Shown piece by piece: positions 57,112 through 64,000 of a DNA stretch of 64,000 nucleotides; the first letter of the stretch is position 1, and each line of letters opens with the position of its first letter. The stretch is from Aedes albopictus (Eukaryota > Arthropoda > Insecta > Diptera > Culicidae). Location: positions 15,689,329 through 15,753,328 of the forward strand of contig NC_085138.1 in NCBI RefSeq assembly GCF_035046485.1, given 5' to 3'. The position numbers were made by a program, and so were the translations under genes. The notes under the pieces were generated by a model. It saw nothing but the letters and a program-made list of their open reading frames with translations, was not told the origin of the DNA and did no database searches.

Positions 57112-57490
57112 CGGAATAGTAGTTTACGCAACAAGGTGCAGAATGACGATTTTTACAGCACGAGTCGTACATTTATCCAACGAAGCTTGCCGAGTTGGAT
57201 AATGACGACGAGTGCTGTAAAATCGAGTTCTGCACCGAGTTGCGTACAACGTTTTCTGCAAGTTCATAATTTACCACTTGAACGAAATTTTCATCAAACT
57301 GCATCCAGAAAGCATCAAGAAGTTGATCAGAACTGAAAACAGTCCTGTAATGGTTCATTACGCAACGCAAATCGGTGCTGTAACGAACCATTACAGCACT
57401 GTTAATTTGGTGTGGGAAAGTAGGCCTTTTCCTGTCAGATTTGCGTGAGGTAAAACAGCGTGTTAGGATGAGAAATTGCAAAAAAAAAAA
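57112..57490. repeat. Dispersed repeat, copy 2 (uninterrupted)
   Basis: Matches the split repeat at 25091-26495, and crosses without interruption the site where a TA-flanked element sits in that copy. Contains AATGGTTCATTACGCAACGC and its inverted partner near 57380. The frames at 57100-57336 and 57173-57568 follow from the repeat. Confidence 0.82.
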
Positions 57491-57540
57491 ACTATGACAA
57501 TTTTTTTTGGCGGAATCATTGGCAAAGCTCCAAATTAAAA

Positions 57541-60005
57541 AAAAACTTAAACTATCAATATGTTTCATAACTTTAGAAGGGATTTTTTATGTAATATATG
57601 AACTATGAACTATTTAGACGGCAACGTGAAGAATTCCTTGGAGACAGTTTACTTATGACATCCAGACTTAATTTCGTGAGTAACGCATGGAAATTAGATT
57701 GTTTCAGAAATTATAAATACACTAACGATTGACTGCCACTTCAATTTGAGAACAATATCCAAAAAAGTTTCTTCAAGCTCTTATAGTAAACATTCTAACG
57801 AAACAAATAATACCATCTTTGTTGATGTTTCTAGTAAAAGTTAGAAAATAGGGCTCTGAGAACGTAATGATTAAAATTTGAAGTTACACAAAGTAGTCAA
57901 AAAATAAAGCAGAGTAGAAAAGAAAAAAATGTAACAAATAAAATATTTAATTTCCAAATCATTAGTTTCAATCATTAGTTCAACACGTCTGTAACGTATA
58001 ATCAATCTTGACGACCTCATTTGAATCAAGCCCTGATTTCGAAAAGCGTTTATGGATAACAAATAGAGTTAACAATTAATATGTAGAGTAAGACAACAAT
58101 TAAATAAACCACTATGCAATCAAACAGGATGGAATAAGTTCTTCGACAAGATTCCTGATAATCTGGTATGACCTTCAAACCAATGCAATGAGATGTAGAT
58201 GAACTTTCAACATAGTTATTTGCATACATGGAACCTCTAGGCTGCAAAAACTTATATTGTTTTATTTGTAGATGAGAAGATCTCTCACAACTATCTCTAG
58301 GAAATGACCTAACTAAATTCATACCTTAGATTCAGGGAACTGTAGCTAGATATGTTATACTAACTATTATTGGCATGCAAGAAAATTTTGTTTGGTACAG
58401 ATTCCAATATTACATCCTACATGATGAAATGAATTCTTCGACAAGATGACTGATTTTCTGGGATGGTTGAAATCAGTCTTTGAGTTCAATATCGTGGGAC
58501 TCCTGTGAACTGCAATAACGCATACCGAATCATGGATCAATGAGGAAGTTTCTCGTAAAAAATCAAAAGAGCATTTGGCAACAAACTGAATTCACAACGT
58601 AGCTTCAGAGAACTGTTACAGTACCTACAGTAGGTGATGTGATGTGATTGATAGCCACCACCAGTGCAGGTCTTACCATGTCGTACGGTTCCTCTTAATA
58701 CATAACATATTAAGATTTCCGTCTGGTGGTTTGTTCCCAAAGGGTGCGTCAAACATATTGCAGACTGTTGAAACTTATCTACCCACAAGCGTCACAATCA
58801 AATAATTGTGATGCTTGTGGAGGATGTCTCCGTGATTTGAGCCTGGTGACCACGACTCCCGCTTCCAGTCAATATGTTTAATACCCTCCCAATTACCCTC
58901 CTCCCATAAATGCATAAAAATACAAATGAATAAATAGTAGTAGATATTAAAGGAATAATCTCACCAAGAGCTTAACCGTCTACGCAGGGCTGGAATTTTC
59001 TCCCGAATGCGACTTCAGAGAACTGTAGGTAGATAAAAATTAGAGTAATAATTGTCGACACGAATAATTTCTATGGTACAGAAATTTTGGCCAGTCCAGG
59101 ATTTACTTCAACGAGGTCTTCCCAGATACTTAGGAGTCTTTTCGAGGAACTCACTTAAATTTGTTTGCGAAAATTCTTCAGTTTTTCTCCATCTACAGTT
59201 ATCTAAAGTCAAGTAATGGCATATTCTGTAAGGACGGTTTCGGATAACCTATCGAGATTTCCAGTAAATATGAAGACTGGTTAAGAAGCAACAGGTGTTC
59301 TGAGGATGGCTGTGGTAACGTCAGAGGTCAACAAGTGAATTGTATCTCGCGTTCCATATCATTTGAAAATAACAAAAGCCCCAAATAAATAAACTAAATG
59401 AAAAAATAACAAACGTCACCATGGACTTCGATAGTTCAGCGTTCAAGTTCAAGAACTCAAAGAAAGCTTTCTAAACTTCAAACTGATAGTAATCATTTAG
59501 GAACTAAATATGCAAACATCCATTGACATACTTAATGTATTAGAGAGTCTTGAAGAAGCAATCATACATGGTCATTTTTTACCCTACCCAATCCATCGAT
59601 CATACTTCGTCTAGAAGTCCAAGAAAATGTTGATTCCATATTTTTTCAAAATTGAAGAATTCAATAATATTAAAAACAAAGTTCAAATCAGGATTTCCCC
59701 TCAAATGCTTAGGAACTTCTTTCGAAATTCATGCAAAGGCTCTGCTCTGCTAATAACGCATTGCTTAAGCAATTAAATCCCTCCTTCAATGAAGAATTGT
59801 TAAAAAATCTCCGGCGGTTGAACAGCAAAAGTAAAAACACACCGAGAAAGTCTTTCAAGTAAAAATATAAGGAAAATCTCTCACATGTTGTATCAGTCAT
59901 CACCACCATCACATCAAATGGACCGGGGCCCTACTCCCACATTTATTATTGTGAGCATTTTTTTTTTGACAATGACCATTTTTGTATTCGTATACCGTAG
60001 TGGTA
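57541..60005. other. Intergenic DNA between galectins 2 and 3
   Basis: AT-rich; no gene domains. Similar phrases recur (TTCTTCGACAAGATTCCTGAT near 58138 and TTCTTCGACAAGATGACTGAT near 58435), suggesting decayed duplicated repeats. Confidence 0.35.
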
Positions 60006-60011
60006 TGCCTG

Positions 60012-60292
60012 GGTGCACAGATCGAAAAAAAAACGTAGAGTTCTGTGACATATGATGCACATAATTGGAGCGTGGGATATCACAGAAGTTTACATGACAT
60101 ATCATGTAAACTTCATAAAATATCATGTAAACTTCCATTATATGTCATGTAATTTAGCATGACTCTGAGAGTTTACATGACATATAACACAAATTTCCAT
60201 CATATGTCATGTAAACCATCATAACACTAAGTTTACATGACTAAAATGAAGTTTACATGACGTGTAAATCTCATTATTTTTATCTGTGTGGG
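60012..60292. mobile_element. MITE built of GTTTACATGACATATG words
   Basis: Eight or more copies of GTTTACATGA or its inverse TCATGTAAAC, between ends resembling CACAGATCGAAAAA (left) and TTTTTATCTGTGTG (right). Non-coding; same design as the 23.2-kb and 45.95-kb elements. Confidence 0.7.
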
Positions 60293-60871
60293 TATTCTAT
60301 GCCCATGCAAGTAAAAGAAATTTTCACTAGCAAATGGTTTTGAACCGACAGGCAAACGAACCCAGAAATCGTCGGTGTTTATTACTTCGGCTTTATGGAC
60401 CCTGTTTATTTAGAAGAGTGTGATCGTTGTTTTTTTGGGTTTCCCTTAATTACCTATTCTTCTAAATGGATTGATTTTCATTCTGTTGATATGTAATAGC
60501 ACGATCTAACGATGACGTGCACTTTCAAAGACCTTTTGTAAGCAAGAAATTTTGTCGATACGTGTGAAGCAAATTTCGTAAAACGGAGAACCATTGGCCA
60601 ATGGGGTAACATTGATCAGCTCAATGTTCCTCTTGAGCTATGCAAGGAAACCTTTTTCATCAAAGCAGTGTCTGCTCATAATTAATGTTGAGACATGAAG
60701 TACATGAAAACAGAGTTTCATAAACGTATGAATGAATCAGTTTATTGTAACTGTGATTCGTATCACAGTGCTATACAGTTTCGAAAACTCAGCAAGACTA
60801 TAACATGAAAGAGATTGATTTCATAAATGAGTTTTATAGAATTTACTAATATGACTATTAATTATTAATAT

Positions 60872-61363
60872 ACTACCCGAGCAAAGTCTAACAACAAAAT
60901 GATAGCAAATCAAAAACACGATTTGTAATCAGCAGCAAATTGATATCACATTTTGATATCAGATTGTCTTGATTCAATTTGATTTCAAATTTTGATTTCG
61001 TTTTGCTGTCACTTCAACTTATTATAAATATTAAAGTTTTTAAGTAATTTCAAAACTTCTAGGCGACCTTGAATAATACAACTAATGATAATATTGCATT
61101 TAAGTTTTCATATCATTCGAAAAACTATACATTTATCGTTTTTTCTATTTTTTCGCACGGATAGCAAAAACAGTTATCAATTTGATATCACTGATGGCAG
61201 GAATTGTTTTCAACTTGCTGTTACGGGAACATTTTTCTGCTCTCATTTTTGATGTTTTAACCGTTAAAACGACCAAAATGACAACAACCTGAGTTATCAT
61301 AATTTGCAATATCACAACATCAAAATTAGTTTTCAATTTGCTGTCAAGCTTTGCTCGGGTAGT
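60872..61363. mobile_element. TIR element with GATATCAAATTTG words
   Basis: Ends ACTACCCGAGCAAAG and CTTTGCTCGGGTAGT are inverted. The interior repeats AATTTGATATC, TTTGATTTC and TTGCTGTC words in both senses. No transposase; the target duplication is unclear. Confidence 0.7.
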
Positions 61364-62031
61364 CATTTACTTGTTTAGACAAATTGCCTACCTTTAGGTG
61401 CTATTAGCGTTCAAGAGGATTTTAAACAGTGCAGTCTTGTAATAATTTTGATCATCACAATATGTAATAACAGATTTAAACGCTTATTTAAACATATAAA
61501 AAATATACATAATTTTTGCAATCGCTTAACGGTATAACGCCCACTGGAAAGATCAGTACTTGTTTGAAAAACAAAAAGCATGCAACATTTGTTCGTTTGA
61601 AAAACTATCAATTTTACCCCAGGTTACGGTACTACCATTACCCATTATAGCTGGATCATAAAAGAAATCTATGTGCGGGATGGAATGCGTCGAAAAGCAT
61701 AATATAGCTACAAAATAAAGCCGATCGAAATTTTGTTTACACGTTGGCGGCGGCGGCGGTATTTCCTTGTGGACCATACGCGCGAACATAGTTACATGCG
61801 TAGACAGAAAAACGTCGGTCACTTCATTTGTTGCTCTCCCATCAGCGAGTTCAGCACTGAATGAACTAATCTATTTTTTCAATCGAACTGCACTGTTTGC
61901 AGTGGCACGCCGAATTAAGTGGCAGTGTTCGATTGATCATTATCAGTGATGGTTCACTAGAACTTAGGAGTATAGTTCGCGGGGAAAACACCGTCTATCT
62001 TCAGTAAGTCTTTGGAAACGATTCAATCAGT
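61364..62031. promoter_or_regulatory. Galectin 3 upstream region
   Basis: An initiator-like TTATCAGTGA with TCAGT at 61943-61947 lies 85 bases before the ATG; no TATA box precedes it clearly. (CGG)-type repeats occur at 61746-61758. The promoter call is tentative; the rest is plain intergenic DNA. Confidence 0.35.
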
Positions 62032-62577
62032 ATGGAATTCGATCCACATCTTGGGGACTGCGGTTTCTCGCTTCGGCTGCCGAAAACACCGCAATACGGA
62101 GACGAAATCGCCATCAAAGGAGTTCTGCGTAACGATGCGGAAAGGTGAAAACATATTTACAATGTTGAGTGGTGATCTAAGATCTGATCGATGGTATTGT
62201 GTCTATTAAACAGATTTTCAATTAACCTGTGCTTGGATCGGCCGGACAGCTGCGACCCAAACGCCGTCCCGGAATGGATTGCGTACCATTTTGGGTTGGA
62301 CTTCTCGGAGGGTGGTGATTCATGTAAAGTGGCTCAATGCAGCAAGAACGTTGGTTGGATAGAACCTTTGATTGTTGAAGATGATGCATTCAATGGGCGA
62401 ACAGTGAACATAATCGTGCGTTTGGACGAGGATAGCATTAAGGTGTTCCATGAAGATACTCAACACGCGCCGGACTACGAATTTGGTCATCAGTTTCCTA
62501 TTGAACAGATATGTATCATCGAATTACGAGATGGTATCGACCGAGTGGAAGAAATTCGACTAAAATATAGTGCTTGA
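62032..62577 (+). CDS. Divergent galectin, single CRD, 158 aa (cluster gene 3)
   Basis: Exons 62032-62144 and 62214-62577 with a 69-bp phase-2 intron splitting Arg38, at the same place as in genes 1 and 2. Galectin marks: YGDEIAIKGVLRNDAERF (22-39), FSINL (39-43), WIAYHF with His63, KVAQC with Cys80 where the sugar-contact Asn is expected, Trp86, then the VFHEDTQHAPDYEFGHQFP segment and a C-terminal EEIRLKY strand. After Trp86 the E.R pair is replaced (IEPL). The Asn/Arg after His63 are Gly65/Asp67. Only His and Trp of the classical contacts remain, so this copy may have lost lactose binding or changed ligand. The N-terminus is six residues longer than its paralogues. It also has extra Cys residues (10, 44, 51, 75, 80). 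No signal peptide. Confidence 0.9.
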
Positions 62578-62774
62578 TTCGGATTAGCTATACAGCACAT
62601 GTTTGTAACAAAAGCATGCAGAGAATTTTTAATGGATAGAATCGTTCAATCAATCAGGCTATTCACAGTATTTTATTATTGATTAATGTTGCTTGAATAT
62701 TGATCTTCCAGTGAATGTTTTGTTATTAAAATTGAATGGTATAAATGAAAAAAAAAAAACAACTACTTTGTTAC

Positions 62775-63362
62775 ATATATGCATCTAGGTGGCTACATGC
62801 AGGGCATAACAATGTAGAAATTTATTCTTACTTGTTGGTTTTGGCAATGAATTGCGCATGCGTATTACGGTTAGTTTGATGGAAATGCATATTTATTAGA
62901 CTAGGTCAACAAAGTCGATTTTTTGGAACAAAGCTATTTTGATTCCTTTTAACGTCCAAAACAACTGTAAAATTTGGGAGCGATTCATTGCATCCCCGCA
63001 TTCCGCATTGCGATTGAAATTTGTATGGAATTTTGTATATGAAAACGTACTTTTTTGCATTTCTCTCATAGATGGATTTTTTTTGTCTCAAACGGTCTAA
63101 CTTATAACGTTGAAGTATAGCATAGGATACGCCGAAAAACTTTGCCGAAGATCGCAAAGTGATCCGACACTTGTAACAAAAATTATTTCTTTCAGATCGT
63201 CTAATGGTGCTAATAAATAATAAAATCTCAATTTTTGGCCTAAGTTACCAAGCGAATAACTTTTTTCACAAGCATCGCATCACTTTGCATATAGGTGGCT
63301 ACATGCAGGGCATAACAATGTTGGTCGGCGCATGCGTATTACGGTTGGTTTGATGGAAACCA
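62775..63362. repeat. Local direct duplication flanking 0.4 kb
   Basis: ATAGGTGGCTACATGCAGGG-type sequence followed by GCGCATGCGTATTACGG at 62788-62885 recurs at 63290-63360 in shortened form. The DNA between (62890-63285) is AT-rich without a gene. Confidence 0.7.
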
Positions 63363-63868
63363 ACTAAATTAAAAACTTTCGGAGCATGCCAACTGCCCGA
63401 ACACTTTATCCGAAATCATTGCAGAATGCAATTTAGAGATTGTTGTCCAGCGACAAAAGTTAATGGAGAGACGAGTGGGGATAAAGTATATGACACCGTG
63501 GATTGTCAGTTTCTGAGATTTTTCATAGCAAATTGATCATTTCAAAAGCAAATCGAGTTAAATACTGTTCCGTTTAAATCCAACTATGTGTTTGCTTGTT
63601 CACTGTGAAATTTATCGATTTTCTGCCTCTAATACCGGAATATAACAACACCTGTCCCGACGGTTGCTTGGGTTCTCTGAAGTTAGCCTAACAAAATTCA
63701 CTCAGTCCCAGCATTTCAACCTTCATGTGTTGCGTTTCGCTAGCAAGTTGTGGAATAATCCATGTTCCAATCGTTGTCGGTTGTTTCATTCAAAAATCGA
63801 TGCCATTAAATCAGTTCGTAATCTTGGTGTTTACTGAAATGCAGTACTTTCAACGATATCTTACTCGT
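63363..63868. other. Intergenic DNA
   Basis: No supported gene, RNA or repeat boundary; the frame at 63725-63907 runs into the hexamer repeat. Confidence 0.3.
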
Positions 63869-63871
63869 TTT

Positions 63872-64000
63872 AAGCATGAGCATGAGCATGAGCATGAGCA
63901 TAGATGACCGCACAATTCGTAGTTGCTACTCCGTGATTGACCAGAGCAATCGAAATTGCACAAGGAACCAATGAATAGGGCTTGGGACTTGCTTACTATT
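63872..64000 (-). mobile_element. Hexamer-tailed SINE 3' end, runs off the window
   Basis: Starts with four to five GAGCAT units, followed by AGATGACCGCACAATTCG ... AACCAATGAATAGGGCTTGG, almost identical to 43454-43547. On the minus strand it is a SINE 3' end with an (ATGCTC)n tail; the rest lies beyond the window. Confidence 0.8.

Overview
The window looks like nuclear DNA of a culicine mosquito, most likely Aedes. This rests on the very high density of nested transposable elements, tRNA-headed SINEs ending in (AAG)n, Jockey- and RTE/CR1-like non-LTR fragments, a Ty3/Gypsy integrase, many short TIR elements, long degenerate GGAATTCC-type arrays, and few genes with short phase-2 introns. Species cannot be decided from sequence alone.

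Only four protein-coding genes are supported, all on the + strand. One is an intron-preceded single-exon gene (38388-39572, 394 aa) for an acidic, Gln-rich, nuclear-looking protein I do not recognise. The other three form a tandem cluster of single-domain galectins at 47838-48366, 55337-55979 and 62032-62577, about 7 kb apart. Each has two coding exons and one short phase-2 intron at the homologous codon. They are clear paralogues, but the sugar-contact residues differ in each: the middle copy keeps the W..E.R part of the motif and carries an inserted Ser/Pro loop, while the outer two have lost much of the canonical set.

Layout: 0.5-4.0 kb is a CAG...CTG-ended element with a TA duplication, filled with arrays, a SINE and MITEs. 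4.1-11.0 kb is one decayed non-LTR retrotransposon broken by three insertions of three classes (5.1-kb hAT-like, 115-bp piggyBac-like, SINE). 11.1-15.5 kb holds nested foldback elements, a GC-rich block and intergenic DNA. 16.5-19.7 kb is a head-to-head degenerate array. 19.7-34.4 kb is intergenic DNA dense in MITEs and foldbacks, with a candidate solo LTR and a 1.1-kb retroposon. 34.5-37.0 kb is a second head-to-head array around a perfect hairpin. 38.4-39.6 kb is the nuclear-protein gene. 39.8-42.4 kb is a minus-strand non-LTR fragment containing a deleted Gypsy element, itself containing an hAT-like MITE. 42.7-47.1 kb is arrays and MITEs. 47.8-62.6 kb is the galectin cluster, with transposon-filled spacers.

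Two signals deserve attention beyond the genes. First, large pyrimidine-arm/purine-arm inverted arrays recur; one is bounded by hAT-type ends and an 8-bp duplication. Second, four retroposon insertions have unusually long (23-26 bp) target duplications and 5-6-bp repeated tails. Boundaries come from visual alignment; family assignments come from TIR/TSD form and recognised protein motifs, not from a database search.
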